Below, in pieces: positions 8,675-17,643 of a DNA stretch of 64,000 nucleotides. Under the pieces are notes generated by a model that was given only the letters and a program-made list of their open reading frames with translations, made no database searches and had not been told where the DNA came from. Origin of the DNA: BS150m-G50 sp964517435 (GTDB taxonomy: Bacteria > CAIWAD01 > BS150m-G50). The stretch lies in the NCBI GenBank assembly GCA_964517435.1, contig CAZFEC010000008.1, forward strand, positions 1 to 64,000, written 5' to 3'. The stretch's first letter is position 1, and each line of letters begins with the position of its first letter. The position numbers and the translations under genes are program-made.

Positions 8675-9490
8675 ATGATTCTACTCCCTAAACTCGCTCT
8701 CCTGATTCTGCTTACCGGTCTGATCGTCTCAGCAGTGCGCTTCCTCATCGTACCCGCTATCGACCGGATCTCTCTGGCACTGCGCTTCGGCAGCAAAACC
8801 AGAGGGCAGATCCTCGGTTATGTGACCAGCCTGCCGGAACTGGTTATAGTCGTCTCCAGTGCCGCCGCCGGTGTTTTCGCCGCCGGTTTCTGGAACATCG
8901 CCTCCTCGAACATCATCAACATAGTGCTCTTCCTCGGCGCGGTTGTTATCTTTCGGCAAAGCCGGGATCTGCAGAGGACCGCCTTTATCGACGAAATCTC
9001 ATTCGGCCTGTTCTCGGTGATCCTGCCGCTGGCGTTGTACGCGCTGAATGTTCAGGGTTCGGTATTCACGGCCGCGAGCCTGTTGGTTGTATTCGTTGTC
9101 TACAAGATGCTGGATCGCCGCTTGAACCGGAGGACGGTTGAGACGACGACCTCCGGTCCAGTTTCGGTGAAACTGTTCCCCGCGCTGTTGAGCCTGGTGA
9201 GCGGAGTCATCCTCATCGTGACGGCCGGCTGGTTTCTGGGCGTAGTAGCCGCGGAGCTGGTCGTCGAACTGGGCGTATCGGCCTGGGCGATCGGCTGGAT
9301 CCTCGGCTTCACCAGCTCACTGCCGGAGCTGAGTGGCTTCTTCGTGATCTTCCTGAAGTACAAAAGAGCCGGCACCCTCGCCGGGATCGATGATACCCAG
9401 GAGGCGTTGGATACGCTGGTGGCGTCGAATATGTGCAATCTGGGGGTGATCCTGCCGGTTGGGGTGATGGTGGTTTCACTTCTGAGATGA
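8675..9490 (+). CDS. Sodium/calcium exchanger-type (CaCA family) membrane protein
   Basis: A 271-residue integral membrane protein with about eight hydrophobic segments. Two inverted alpha-repeats are recognisable: YVTSLPELVIVVSSAAAG followed by ASSNIINI (residues about 49-80) and GFTSSLPELSGFF followed by VASNMCNLG (about 210-258). SLPEL and SSNI-type motifs line the ion path in Na+/Ca2+ exchangers and YrbG-like proteins. The length is a little short for a ten-helix exchanger, so it may be a divergent or minimal member. A GGAGG sequence lies 20 bp upstream of the ATG. Cation/proton or sodium antiport is inferred from the family; the ion is not determined. Confidence 0.8.
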   Translation: MILLPKLALLILLTGLIVSAVRFLIVPAIDRISLALRFGSKTRGQILGYVTSLPELVIVVSSAAAGVFAAGFWNIASSNIINIVLFLGAVVIFRQSRDLQRTAFIDEISFGLFSVILPLALYALNVQGSVFTAASLLVVFVVYKMLDRRLNRRTVETTTSGPVSVKLFPALLSLVSGVILIVTAGWFLGVVAAELVVELGVSAWAIGWILGFTSSLPELSGFFVIFLKYKRAGTLAGIDDTQEALDTLVASNMCNLGVILPVGVMVVSLLR

Positions 9491-9597
9491 TGATGGGGAA
9501 GATATAGGCTCGGTACTCGGGTATTCGATTGAGTAATCGTGGAAACTTGTTGTGACGTTCATTCGCCTTTTGCAGAACCGGTATAACGGGGATGCAA

Positions 9598-9660
9598 AAG
9601 ATCGGCCTCGGTATCGGGTATTGAGATTGAAATCGATCCCGATTCCGATCCCGATATCCG
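9598..9660. repeat. TCGG/CCGA six-base-periodic intergenic hairpin, copy 1
   Basis: The left arm has TCGG at 6-bp steps (TCGGCCTCGGTATCGGG) and the right arm has CCGA at 6-bp steps (CCCGATTCCGATCCCGA). The arms pair through the conserved tetramers while the dinucleotides between them vary. A related structure lies at 22650-22705 and shares TCGGCCTCGG. It looks like a dispersed intergenic element of low sequence complexity. Confidence 0.65.
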
Positions 9661-9691
9661 ATTGATATTCGATCTCTTAAAAGGCTTGTCC

Positions 9692-10384
9692 ATGTACGAA
9701 AGTTCCAAAACCCGTTCCGTGCGCGGCCCCGATTTCGAGGCGACCTATCTCGCCGGGACGGTGCTGGACATCGGTTCCGGGCGCGACGTGGTGGTCCCCC
9801 ATGCGCAGCCCTTCGATCAGCAGGAGGGAGACGCCAACCGGATACTGCATTATCTCGAACCGGGCAGCTTTGACACCGTGCACAGCAGCCATTGTCTCGA
9901 ACACATGCTGGATGCCGAGCAGGCGCTCCAGGACTGGTGGCAGCTGGTCAAACCGGGCGGGCACCTGATCATCGTCGTACCACACGAAGACCTGTATGAA
10001 CAGGGCAAATGGCCTAGCATCTTCAATCCGGATCACAAAACCACCTTCAGACTCAATTCCAGCCGGACCTGGTCGCCCCGTTCCTTTGACCTCTATGACC
10101 TGGTCGGGTTGCTGCCCGGAGCGAAGATTGTCGCCGCGGAAGTTCAGGACGACGGCTATAAACACGACCTCCAGAAACTGGACGCGGAGACTCCTGATGC
10201 AAAGACGATCCGGTTGATACATATGGAACTGGTCCGTCAGCTGCTGCACAAGGAGCTCGCTTCCCTCCCGTTGCTGGATGAACTGAATCTGTTCTTCGCG
10301 AGTCTGGGCGCCTGTGTCGATCAAACCCTGGGATCGGCCCTGGCGCAGATACAGGTTATTGCCCGCAAGCCGACCATTGCGTAA
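9692..10384 (+). CDS. Class I SAM-dependent methyltransferase
   Basis: A 230-residue methyltransferase of the Methyltransf_11/UbiE type. VLDIGSGRDVVVP (about 20-32) is the SAM-binding glycine-rich motif I, SFDTVHSSHCLEHM matches the post-motif region, and LVKPGGHLIIVVPHEDLYE is motif III. The ATG at 9692 is preferred over the TTG at 9662 because AAAAGG sits 7 bp before it. The long C-terminal part (helical, MELVRQLLHKELASLP) is not typical and may define the substrate. Such proteins are often found with glycan or lipid modification genes, but the neighbours here do not identify a substrate. Confidence 0.85.
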   Translation: MYESSKTRSVRGPDFEATYLAGTVLDIGSGRDVVVPHAQPFDQQEGDANRILHYLEPGSFDTVHSSHCLEHMLDAEQALQDWWQLVKPGGHLIIVVPHEDLYEQGKWPSIFNPDHKTTFRLNSSRTWSPRSFDLYDLVGLLPGAKIVAAEVQDDGYKHDLQKLDAETPDAKTIRLIHMELVRQLLHKELASLPLLDELNLFFASLGACVDQTLGSALAQIQVIARKPTIA

Positions 10385-10431
10385 ACGGTTTTGAACATGC
10401 AACCGTACTGTATCACATCGAGCAGGAACAA

Positions 10432-11322
10432 ATGACAGCCTCAATCCCCGTTCACCACCGCGAGGACTTCTTTCCAACACAGGGCGGCCTCCAGCTGTTC
10501 GAGCAGTCCTGGGCGCCACCAGTCCCCCGGGCGGTGATCGTGATCGTTCATGGCTATGCGGAGCACAGTTCGCGGTATGCGGAGACGGCGCTGTACCTGG
10601 CCCGGCAAGGGTATGCCCTGCAGGCATTCGATCTACAGGGACACGGGCGTTCGCCGGGGCGGCGCTGTTTCATCAGGGCTTTCGACGACTGCCTGGAGGA
10701 TCTGGATCTGCTGCTGCAAAGGACCGCGCCCAGGTGGACGGGTCTGCCATGCTTCCTGCTGGGGCACAGCCTGGGCGGACTGATCGCCGTCCTCTTTGCG
10801 ATCGAAGCGCGAGCCGATCTGTCCGGGCTGATTCTGAGCGCGCCCTCGGTGAAGCTGGGCGGGGACTTTTCCCCGCTCAAGGTGAAAGCCGCCCTGCGGT
10901 TGGGGCGATGGCTTCCCCGTCTCCCGACTACCAGGTTCAACAGCGCTTCCATCTCGCGCGATCCGGCCGTGGTGCAGGCCTACCGCGACGATCCGCTGGT
11001 CAACCACGATCGCATTCCCGCCCGGACTGCCTCGGAGATTATCCGGGCGATCGGACGCGCACAGTTGAACCTGGAGCGGATCACCCTCCCGCTGCTGGTC
11101 ATGCACGGCGGCAACGACCAGGTGACCGACAGCGCGGGGAGCAGGGAACTTTACACCCGCGCCGGCTCCAAAGACAAAAGCTTTCGCCTCTGGGAGGGTC
11201 TCCATCACGAGATCATGAACGAACCGGAACGGGAGCAGGTGCTGGCGGAGATTGCGGACTGGTTGCGGGAGCGCACGCACCGGGCGGTTCCGGAGGACCA
11301 GCCGCCTGTTACACGCAGCTGA
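10432..11322 (+). CDS. Alpha/beta hydrolase, monoacylglycerol lipase-like
   Basis: A 296-residue serine hydrolase of the lysophospholipase / monoacylglycerol lipase family. IVHGYAEHSSRY (about residues 36-47) forms the oxyanion-hole region, LLGHSLGGL (about 110-118) contains the nucleophile Ser, and the expected Asp and His are in MHGGNDQVTD and LHHEIMNE near the C-terminus. No signal peptide is seen, so it is probably cytoplasmic or membrane-peripheral and cleaves monoacylglycerols or lysophospholipids. It lies 47 bp after the methyltransferase, with a GTGATACA octamer (reverse) at 10409-10416 in the gap. AGGA precedes the ATG. Confidence 0.9.
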   Translation: MTASIPVHHREDFFPTQGGLQLFEQSWAPPVPRAVIVIVHGYAEHSSRYAETALYLARQGYALQAFDLQGHGRSPGRRCFIRAFDDCLEDLDLLLQRTAPRWTGLPCFLLGHSLGGLIAVLFAIEARADLSGLILSAPSVKLGGDFSPLKVKAALRLGRWLPRLPTTRFNSASISRDPAVVQAYRDDPLVNHDRIPARTASEIIRAIGRAQLNLERITLPLLVMHGGNDQVTDSAGSRELYTRAGSKDKSFRLWEGLHHEIMNEPEREQVLAEIADWLRERTHRAVPEDQPPVTRS

Positions 11323-11346
11323 TCTAATTCACAAGCCGGAGCAGAC

Positions 11347-11877
11347 ATGAAAGACGCAAACATACAGGAACTGAGCGAAGGCGGCTTGACTCCCTTCCTG
11401 CCGCTCCTCGCCGAAATCGAGTGCGGAGACCACTTCGACAGTGGCAATCCTGATCATACCACCTGGCTTGAGCGGAAAATCAAATCGCATCTCGCCCGTG
11501 GTTCCCGCTTCTTTGGCTATCGATCAAAGGAGGGCGGGATACTCGGAATTGTCGGTATTCTGATTGAACCCAGACTGTTCTGCACGCCGACCGCGGAGAT
11601 CCTCGACATCGGTGTCGTGAATGGACACCGGCGGGATGGACTGGGCACGGAACTGCTGAATCAGGCGCTCACGATCGCGCGTGAAGCGGGTGCGCATGCC
11701 GTCTTTGCCCGCACATACGCCGCCGATTTCGGCACCATCGCCTTTTACGGTCGTAGTCAATTCCATCCCGTTGCCGTGATCCCCGACACGAACGGTCCGA
11801 CCGATGAAGGTGATATCGTTATGAGAAGGAGATTATCTGAGAGTCTGGATCCGGACGCAGCGGCATCCCAGCCTTAA
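11347..11877 (+). CDS. GNAT-family N-acetyltransferase
   Basis: A 176-residue acetyltransferase. The central part (EILDIGVVNGHRRDGLGTELLNQAL, split across residues about 80-104) has the R-x-x-G-x-G/A acetyl-CoA pyrophosphate loop, here RRDGLGTEL, followed by an AFYGRSQF-type motif. GGAG lies just before the ATG. It begins 24 bp after the lipase gene and is followed by a cupin 19 bp later, so the three may be co-transcribed. The acceptor substrate is unknown. Confidence 0.85.
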   Translation: MKDANIQELSEGGLTPFLPLLAEIECGDHFDSGNPDHTTWLERKIKSHLARGSRFFGYRSKEGGILGIVGILIEPRLFCTPTAEILDIGVVNGHRRDGLGTELLNQALTIAREAGAHAVFARTYAADFGTIAFYGRSQFHPVAVIPDTNGPTDEGDIVMRRRLSESLDPDAAASQP

Positions 11878-11896
11878 CCACGCCGAAGGAGGATTC

Positions 11897-12247
11897 GTGA
11901 AAGTCATTCGTTTTGACAGCGCTGAGAGTTACGAACCGGACAAGGACTGGAGACGGGTGAGTCTGTGCAACCAGGCGGATATCTCCGTGGAACACTTCGT
12001 CAAGCCGGCGGGGCACGCCTCGCCACGCCACGAACATCCCCAGGCGCAGGTTCTAATCGTGCTGAAAGGCAGACTGACCATCAGGACCCCTGACGACGAA
12101 CAGGAACTTGCCACCAACGACGCCGTGTACATCCCGGGGAGCGAACCGCATGTCGTAGCTAATCCTTCCTCTGAACCCGCTGTGGCTGTTGATATCTTCG
12201 TGCCGGGCCGTTCATTCGATTTCTGGACAAAGCGACGGAAAGCGTAA
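11897..12247 (+). CDS. Single-domain cupin protein
   Basis: A 116-residue small barrel. RHEHPQAQVLIVLKGRL (about 44-60) is cupin motif 1, with metal-ligand histidines in HEH and Gln/Glu downstream; EPHVV (about 89-93) provides the last His of motif 2. The GTG start at 11897 has a perfect AAGGAGG 7 bp before it. Many such proteins bind Fe, Mn or Zn and act as dioxygenases, isomerases or sensors; nothing here decides among these. It follows the GNAT gene closely. Confidence 0.85.
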   Translation: MKVIRFDSAESYEPDKDWRRVSLCNQADISVEHFVKPAGHASPRHEHPQAQVLIVLKGRLTIRTPDDEQELATNDAVYIPGSEPHVVANPSSEPAVAVDIFVPGRSFDFWTKRRKA

Positions 12248-12343
12248 TTCTCATTGCCGGCCGGTCAAGATCAGCTTGGGAAAAGCCGATGTTATCAAGG
12301 CTAAGTTGTGCCTGATAGGTTTACTGGCTGAGCTGTATCCAAT

Positions 12344-13237
12344 ATGAAGACAGAAACCCCCGAGCTGATCGACACTTTGGAAATGGAGAGGGAAACGGCA
12401 TATCCAGTCGTTCCCGCGGAAACCACATTACCGTCGATAGAAGCAGTGGAGCAGTCGGCCAAGGAGGCGACGGAGGCGCGTCCCGGCAGTATCGCCCGTC
12501 TTCTACAGTTCGCCAGGGACCTCTCTGAGAAACATGGCAGGTTATTCAATCTGCTGATTCAGTTACTGATCGTGTTCTCAATGATCAGCTTCACGATTGA
12601 GACGCTGCCGAACCTCTCCCCCGGTCTCACCCGTTTCCTCCTCTACACCGAATGGGTAGTTGTCATCATATTTTCGCTGGAGTATCTCTTCCGCCTGATC
12701 GTAAGTAAACGCCGTCTCGCGTATGTCTTCAGTTTCTACGGGCTCATCGATCTGCTGGCGATTCTGCCATTCTACCTGCATATCGTTGGGGACCTCAGAT
12801 CGATCCGTGCCGTGAGATTGCTCAGAATGGTGCGCATGCTGCGGGTGTTGAAGCTGGTGCGCTACACCAAGGCCGCCTACACGCTGCGCCGGGCCTTCAC
12901 GATCGCGCGCGATGAGATAGTTCTCTATATCTTCGCGACCGTTATTCTCCTCTACCTGGCGGCGGTCGGGATCTATTTCTTCGAGCACACAGCCCAACCT
13001 GAAAACTTCTCCTCCGTGTTCCATTCGCTCTGGTGGGCGATCTGTACGATCACCACAGTCGGCTACGGCGACGTCGTGCCGGTGACCATCGGCGGCAGGG
13101 TTTTCACATTCTGCGTGCTGATCCTCGGACTCGGTATCGTAGCAGTACCCGCCGGTCTGATCGCCTCCGCCCATTCCCAGGCTCGCGATGAGGGCCCGCC
13201 ATCGGAGGAGCAGGCAACCCCGGATAGCGCTTTCTAA
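12344..13237 (+). CDS. Voltage-gated potassium channel
   Basis: A 297-residue six-transmembrane channel. A hydrophilic N-terminal tail of about 70 residues precedes S1. The S4 voltage sensor has regularly spaced arginines (RSIRAVRLLRMVRMLRVLKL, about 148-167). The pore helix and selectivity filter read TITTVGYGDVVPV (about 230-242), the canonical TVGYGD signature for K+. The short C-terminal tail lacks an RCK domain. It should sit in the inner membrane and set K+ permeability or membrane potential. The start is the only ATG near, with a weak ribosome-binding site. Confidence 0.93.
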   Translation: MKTETPELIDTLEMERETAYPVVPAETTLPSIEAVEQSAKEATEARPGSIARLLQFARDLSEKHGRLFNLLIQLLIVFSMISFTIETLPNLSPGLTRFLLYTEWVVVIIFSLEYLFRLIVSKRRLAYVFSFYGLIDLLAILPFYLHIVGDLRSIRAVRLLRMVRMLRVLKLVRYTKAAYTLRRAFTIARDEIVLYIFATVILLYLAAVGIYFFEHTAQPENFSSVFHSLWWAICTITTVGYGDVVPVTIGGRVFTFCVLILGLGIVAVPAGLIASAHSQARDEGPPSEEQATPDSAF

Positions 13238-13387
13238 GCATTTTCCCTCCCACGCCATCCCAAATCACGAGCGATCCCCCGACCAGGGTGAAAGAGTTCC
13301 TTGCGTCCCTGGGAATGCTTAGTATAACAGCTGTGGATAGACCCACGCGGCGGCAAGCAGGCCGCTGCGAGACAGGATGAGTTCGAT

Positions 13388-14302
13388 ATGACCGGAAAAG
13401 AGAAACTCGCGTTGATTCTGAACGGCCAGGTGCCGGACTCCCCGCCGCACTGGGAACTGGTCTTCCAGATCGAACAGGCGATGTTCGGGATGGACCGGGA
13501 AACGGTCGCGACGGCCGATCTGCCGGCTTTCCAGCTGGATGTGTATAGGCGTCTGATCGACGAATACGATTGGGCGGCCGTGCGGGGCGGTTACGAACCG
13601 GACGAAATCGCCGGCGTCAAGCGCGCCCTGGGGCACCAGGCGCTCGTTCCCGCCTACGAGGGTGAGGGTGTCTTCTGGATGCCGAGCGGTGAGAACATGA
13701 TGGACTTCGTGATGCGGCTTTTCAAGCGGCGAGACGAGCTGCACGCGGAAGCCCGGCGCAAATGCGACCGCGCGATACGGTTTTTCCGGCAGGCGGTCGA
13801 CGCCGGCGCCGATTTTTTCGTTCTCACCTACGATTTCGGCTTCAACGACGCTCCCTTCATCTCGCCGGCTGATTTCGACGACATCGTGGCTCCCTATCTC
13901 ACTGAACTGGTGCAGGCGATCCACGACCTGGATCGCAAAGTTATTCTACATTCGGACGGCTGCATCAAGCAGATTCTCGACCAGATCCATGCTACCGGAC
14001 TGGACGGCTACCAGTCGGTAGACCCGCAGGGGCACATGGATATTCGGGAGGTGCGGGAACGCTATCCGGACTGGATCCTGATGGGCAACGTCGCCTGCAA
14101 CCTGCTGCAGAACACGGACGCCGCTCCGATCCGCGCCTCAGTGCGCTATTGCATGGACCATGGCGGCGTCGGGAAACCTTACATCTTCTCCACCTCGAAT
14201 TGTATCTTCGAGGGCATGCCGCCGGAAAGCTACACCATCATGCATGCCGAGTACAGCCGTCTCAGCGCGGAAGCTGGAAGTCAGACGCACGAACCCGGGT
14301 GA
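13388..14302 (+). CDS. Uroporphyrinogen decarboxylase-fold protein (methyltransferase-like)
   Basis: A 304-residue member of the URO-D / MtaA-CmuA superfamily. The C-terminal half (VILHSDGCIKQILDQI, YQSVDPQGHMDI, ILMGNVACNLLQ) follows the pattern of corrinoid-dependent methyltransferases and uncharacterised URO-D relatives. The N-terminal residues that define true heme-pathway HemE are not apparent, and no other heme genes are near, so methyl transfer or an unknown decarboxylation is more likely than HemE. It ends 50 bp before the SGNH hydrolase gene. The substrate is unknown. Confidence 0.75.
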   Translation: MTGKEKLALILNGQVPDSPPHWELVFQIEQAMFGMDRETVATADLPAFQLDVYRRLIDEYDWAAVRGGYEPDEIAGVKRALGHQALVPAYEGEGVFWMPSGENMMDFVMRLFKRRDELHAEARRKCDRAIRFFRQAVDAGADFFVLTYDFGFNDAPFISPADFDDIVAPYLTELVQAIHDLDRKVILHSDGCIKQILDQIHATGLDGYQSVDPQGHMDIREVRERYPDWILMGNVACNLLQNTDAAPIRASVRYCMDHGGVGKPYIFSTSNCIFEGMPPESYTIMHAEYSRLSAEAGSQTHEPG

Positions 14303-14351
14303 CAACCTGATGGCGGTATCCCCGATTCCCGACCGGTGTGAAAGGAGCGGA

Positions 14352-14927
14352 ATGCCAGACCTGCCGAAAGTACTGTTGCTGGGTGATTCGATTCGGATGA
14401 GTTATCAGCCGCATGTCGCGCGCCTGCTCGATGGTAGAGCGGCAGTGGTCGGCCCGGCGGAGAACTGTCAGTACAGCCTCTATACCCTCGATTCACTGGA
14501 CCTCTGGCTGGAAGAACTCGGGAGGCCGGACATCGTTCACTGGAACAACGGCATCCACGATGTCGGTCACAATCCGGATCGCGATCCGGTCCAGTTTCCG
14601 CCCGGGCAGTACCTGGCTAATCTGGAACGGATCCTCGAACAGCTCCTGGCCTTGACGCCCCGGGTGATCTGGGCAACCACCACGCCGGTCCATCCGGACT
14701 ACCCCCTCCGCGAAGGGGAGTGGTCGTTTTGCAATGAGGATATCAATCGCTATAACCAGGCCGCCCGCCGTTTGATGGAGGGCAGGGGAGTACCGGTAAA
14801 CGATTTACACGCGCTGGTCCTGGGCGATCCGGACAGGTTCCTGTGTGAGGACATGCTTCACCTGTCCCGGGCCGGCGAGGCAGCTTGTGCGCACGCGGTG
14901 GCGGCAAGTGTTTCCCCCTTTTTGTGA
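14352..14927 (+). CDS. SGNH/GDSL hydrolase
   Basis: A 191-residue serine esterase-type protein. The catalytic blocks are LLGDSIRMSY (block I, nucleophile Ser near residue 11), WNNGIHDVG (block III, Asn), and DMLHLSRAG (block V, Asp and His near 173-176). The start is the ATG at 14352, behind AAAGGAG; longer in-frame starts overlap the upstream gene. No signal peptide is seen. It probably deacylates a small ester, possibly an acetylated sugar; the neighbour genes do not identify it. The SH3-like gene follows within 17 bp. Confidence 0.85.
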   Translation: MPDLPKVLLLGDSIRMSYQPHVARLLDGRAAVVGPAENCQYSLYTLDSLDLWLEELGRPDIVHWNNGIHDVGHNPDRDPVQFPPGQYLANLERILEQLLALTPRVIWATTTPVHPDYPLREGEWSFCNEDINRYNQAARRLMEGRGVPVNDLHALVLGDPDRFLCEDMLHLSRAGEAACAHAVAASVSPFL

Positions 14928-14943
14928 TGAGATAGAGGGTGTT

Positions 14944-15288
14944 GTGAAAACCGTGAACTATCTGGTCAAGCGGTCATACACCGCTGCTTATCCCGAATCG
15001 CTCGTTATCAGGCAGGGAACGCGGATCCGTTTCGAGCGGAAGCCGACTGAATGGCCGGGCTGGATATGGTGCACCGTGGAAAGCGGTAAATCGGCCTGGG
15101 TGCCTGAAGCGTGGGTCGAGATCAACGGCAACTGTTGTGTACTCAAGCGGGATTACGACAGCAGAGAACTCACCGTCCAGCCTGGTGACGCCCTCGAAGT
15201 AGTGTTCACGGAAAGCGGCTGGGGTTGGGTACGCAACCGCGAGGGTCGTGAGGGTTGGGTGCCGCTGGATAGAATCGACCCCAGATAA
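14944..15288 (+). CDS. Tandem SH3-domain small protein
   Basis: A 114-residue protein built of two SH3-like repeats: one around WPGWIWCTVESGKSAWVPE (about 37-55) and one around SGWGWVRNREGREGWVP (about 92-108), both with the W...GWVP pattern of variant bacterial SH3 domains. The GTG at 14944 with AGAGGG upstream is the likely start; a longer frame would overlap the previous gene by 83 bp. No signal peptide, so it is probably cytoplasmic and peptide- or ligand-binding. Function unknown. Confidence 0.75.
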   Translation: MKTVNYLVKRSYTAAYPESLVIRQGTRIRFERKPTEWPGWIWCTVESGKSAWVPEAWVEINGNCCVLKRDYDSRELTVQPGDALEVVFTESGWGWVRNREGREGWVPLDRIDPR

Positions 15289-15412
15289 CGACAACATGAA
15301 CGATCGTATCACACTCCGTCCGGCTGAAGGCCAGGGGCAGCCGCTGCGGATCGGATGTGATTGTGGTTATTCCCGCACTGCTGTATGGTGACTGACAACC
15401 TGAGTTGACGCG

Positions 15413-16114
15413 ATGAGCGAAACCTTAATCACCACGTTGAAACGGAAGCGGGCGATACTCTTCGACCTGTTCCACACCCTTACCTCACTGGAAGCGGTGG
15501 GTTGCAGCGGCCAGGGAACCTGCGACATTCTGGGTGTATCACGTGATAACTGGAACGAACAGCTGCTGGAGTGTTCCCGCGACCGGCTCGTCGGGAAGCT
15601 GACGAACCCCCACCAGATAATCCGCCGTATGGCCCACGCTATCGATCCCGCCATCACGGAAGAGCGGATCGTGCGGGCGACGGAACACCGGATCGAGGGA
15701 TTCGCACAGGCACTGGTCAATGTGCCGGAGACGACACTCACCGCACTCACTACCCTGCGTCAGGCGGGCAAGAGACTCGCCCTGATCAGCAATGCCGACG
15801 TAATAGAGGCACAGGCCTGGGAACGATCCCCTCTGGCTGGACTGTTTGACCTCGTACTGTTTTCCTGCCGGGTCGGGAGCGCGAAGCCGGAACCGGAGAT
15901 CTATCGTCTTTGTCTGGAGCGGCTCGCGCTTGAGCCGGAAGATTGCCTGTTCGTGGGTGACGGCGGTTCGGACGAGCTGGCCGGAGCACGTGCCTGTGGA
16001 ATCACCACGGTAATGATGGCCGGCATCATCCGGCGGCTCTGGCCGCAGTGGATTGAGGCCAGGCGGGAACAGGCGGACTTCGTCATCGAGGAGTTGACGG
16101 AGCTGCTGGCATGA
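15413..16114 (+). CDS. HAD-superfamily hydrolase
   Basis: A 233-residue phosphatase-like protein. Motif I is ILFDLFHTLT (nucleophile Asp near residue 16; the DxF form is common in haloacid dehalogenase relatives), motif II is LISNAD, motif III Lys is in GSAKPEPEIY, and motif IV is FVGDGGSDELAG. All four motifs are intact, so it should be active, most likely on a phosphorylated small metabolite. The ribosome-binding site is weak. It is followed by a methyltransferase and then a second HAD enzyme (16966-17577) of a different subgroup. Confidence 0.87.
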   Translation: MSETLITTLKRKRAILFDLFHTLTSLEAVGCSGQGTCDILGVSRDNWNEQLLECSRDRLVGKLTNPHQIIRRMAHAIDPAITEERIVRATEHRIEGFAQALVNVPETTLTALTTLRQAGKRLALISNADVIEAQAWERSPLAGLFDLVLFSCRVGSAKPEPEIYRLCLERLALEPEDCLFVGDGGSDELAGARACGITTVMMAGIIRRLWPQWIEARREQADFVIEELTELLA

Positions 16115-16201
16115 GCCGATGGAGATCTGCAATGAAACCTGAAATGACCGCCACCGTCACTGTTGAAATCATCCGTCTACTCGAAAACAGAGGATGGGCA
16201 G

Positions 16202-16891
16202 ATGCCCCCTGCGAACAAACCTGATTCGATATCTTCCATCCGCGAGGGTTACGATCGCTGGGCGGCGGTCTACGATCACGACCGCAATCCGCTGACAGCC
16301 CTGGAGGAACCACACCTGCAGCGGGCGGCGGGGGAGGTCAGCGGTTTTCTGGTACTGGACCTCGGTTGTGGAACCGGCCGGCACGCAGTCTGGCTTGCCG
16401 CCGCCGGGGCCGAAGTGACCGCGGTCGATTTCTCGACCAGAATGCTTGACATTGCGCGCCGGAAGCCGGGAGCAAAGCAGGTCGCCTTTCTCCGCTGCGA
16501 TCTGCGGGATCCGCTACCGCTTCGTAGAGGCTGGTTCGATCTCGTCATCAGCAGCCTGGTTCTGGAGCACCTGCGGGATCTGCCCCGTTTCTTCGCTGAA
16601 ATCCACCGAGTACTCCGCACCGGCGGTCGCGCCGTCGTCACCGCCATGCACCCGGCGATGTTTACCCGCGGCTGCCAGGCGAAGTTCACCGATCCTTCCT
16701 CGGGCGAAGCAGTGCGGCCCGGCAGCTTCGATCATCAGTTGGAAGACGTCACCCGGGCGGTGGAGCAAGTCGGAATGAGACTTGAGGACATCGGTGAATA
16801 TGCACCTGACGCCCGGTTCGCTGCTGCATACCCCAGAGCGGCCAAGTATGTGGATTACCCGATGCTGGTGATTCTGCAGATGTGCAGGTAG
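16202..16891 (+). CDS. Class I SAM-dependent methyltransferase
   Basis: A 229-residue methyltransferase. LVLDLGCGTGRHAVWLA (about 50-66) is motif I, AVDFSTRML is motif II, and FDLVISSLVLEHLRD plus RVLRTGGRAVVT complete the UbiE/Methyltransf_11 fold. The ATG at 16202 with AGAGGA upstream is preferred; an in-frame start at 16163 has no ribosome-binding site. The C-terminal region (FTDPSSGEAVRPGSFDHQLEDV) resembles small-molecule or tellurite-type methyltransferases, but the substrate cannot be decided. It lies between two HAD hydrolase genes. Confidence 0.87.
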   Translation: MPPANKPDSISSIREGYDRWAAVYDHDRNPLTALEEPHLQRAAGEVSGFLVLDLGCGTGRHAVWLAAAGAEVTAVDFSTRMLDIARRKPGAKQVAFLRCDLRDPLPLRRGWFDLVISSLVLEHLRDLPRFFAEIHRVLRTGGRAVVTAMHPAMFTRGCQAKFTDPSSGEAVRPGSFDHQLEDVTRAVEQVGMRLEDIGEYAPDARFAAAYPRAAKYVDYPMLVILQMCR

Positions 16892-16965
16892 GTTGTCATC
16901 CTTTTCGCCTGGTGCGGATCGGCCGGATGTGATACATTATCCAACCTGACTTTCAAGAGGGACAC

Positions 16966-17577
16966 TTGAACATCGTATTCGACCTGGGTGGTGTCATCTT
17001 CAAATGGGAGCCGGCGGCGATCATCGCCGGAGTTTTCCCCGATCCGGCAGAGCAAGCCCTGGTGCGTACGCAGCTGTTCAAGCATCCCGACTGGAGTGAA
17101 CTGGATCGCGGTACTCTGGCGCAACCGGAAGCGATCGCGCGGGCTGTGACGCGTACCGGACTGGCGGAAACTGAAATCGCGGAGCTGATGCGTCGGATAC
17201 CGCCGGCTCTGATCGCGATCCCAGCCATGATTGATCTCCTCCACCGGCTCCGGGAAGGGGGACACCGGCTCTACTTCCTCTCCAATATGCAGGCCGCCTC
17301 CATCGAACATCTGGAGCAAGCCAACCATTTCTGGGATGTGTTCGACGGCGGCGTCATCTCCTGCCGACTGCAGCAGATCAAGCCGGAACCGGGCATCTAT
17401 CGCCACCTGCTGGAAACCTACCATCTGGTGGGAGCCGAGACGCTCTTCATCGACGACACGGAGATAAACCTGCCGCCGGCGGAGCAGCTGGGCATCCGGA
17501 CGCTCCATTTCGAGAGCCCGGCACAATGCGAAGCGCGCTTGCGGGAACTGGGTGTGATTCCGGTTGACGCGATGTGA
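16966..17577 (+). CDS. HAD hydrolase, YihX-like sugar-phosphate phosphatase
   Basis: A 203-residue HAD subfamily IA enzyme. Motif I is IVFDLGGVIFKW, motif II is YFLSNMQ, motif III Lys is in QQIKPEPGIY, and motif IV is FIDDTEINLPPAEQLG, a pattern close to YihX, which dephosphorylates alpha-glucose 1-phosphate. The TTG start at 16966 is supported by AAGAGGG 6 bp upstream. GTGATACA octamers flank the gene: one in the upstream gap (16929-16936) and one overlapping its stop codon (17574-17581). The substrate is inferred from family only. Confidence 0.85.
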   Translation: MNIVFDLGGVIFKWEPAAIIAGVFPDPAEQALVRTQLFKHPDWSELDRGTLAQPEAIARAVTRTGLAETEIAELMRRIPPALIAIPAMIDLLHRLREGGHRLYFLSNMQAASIEHLEQANHFWDVFDGGVISCRLQQIKPEPGIYRHLLETYHLVGAETLFIDDTEINLPPAEQLGIRTLHFESPAQCEARLRELGVIPVDAM

Positions 17578-17643
17578 TACAATTCACTGTATCCGCTTCC
17601 GGAGCCGCCGTTCCGTCTCCTCACCGGATGCCGGAGGAAAGTC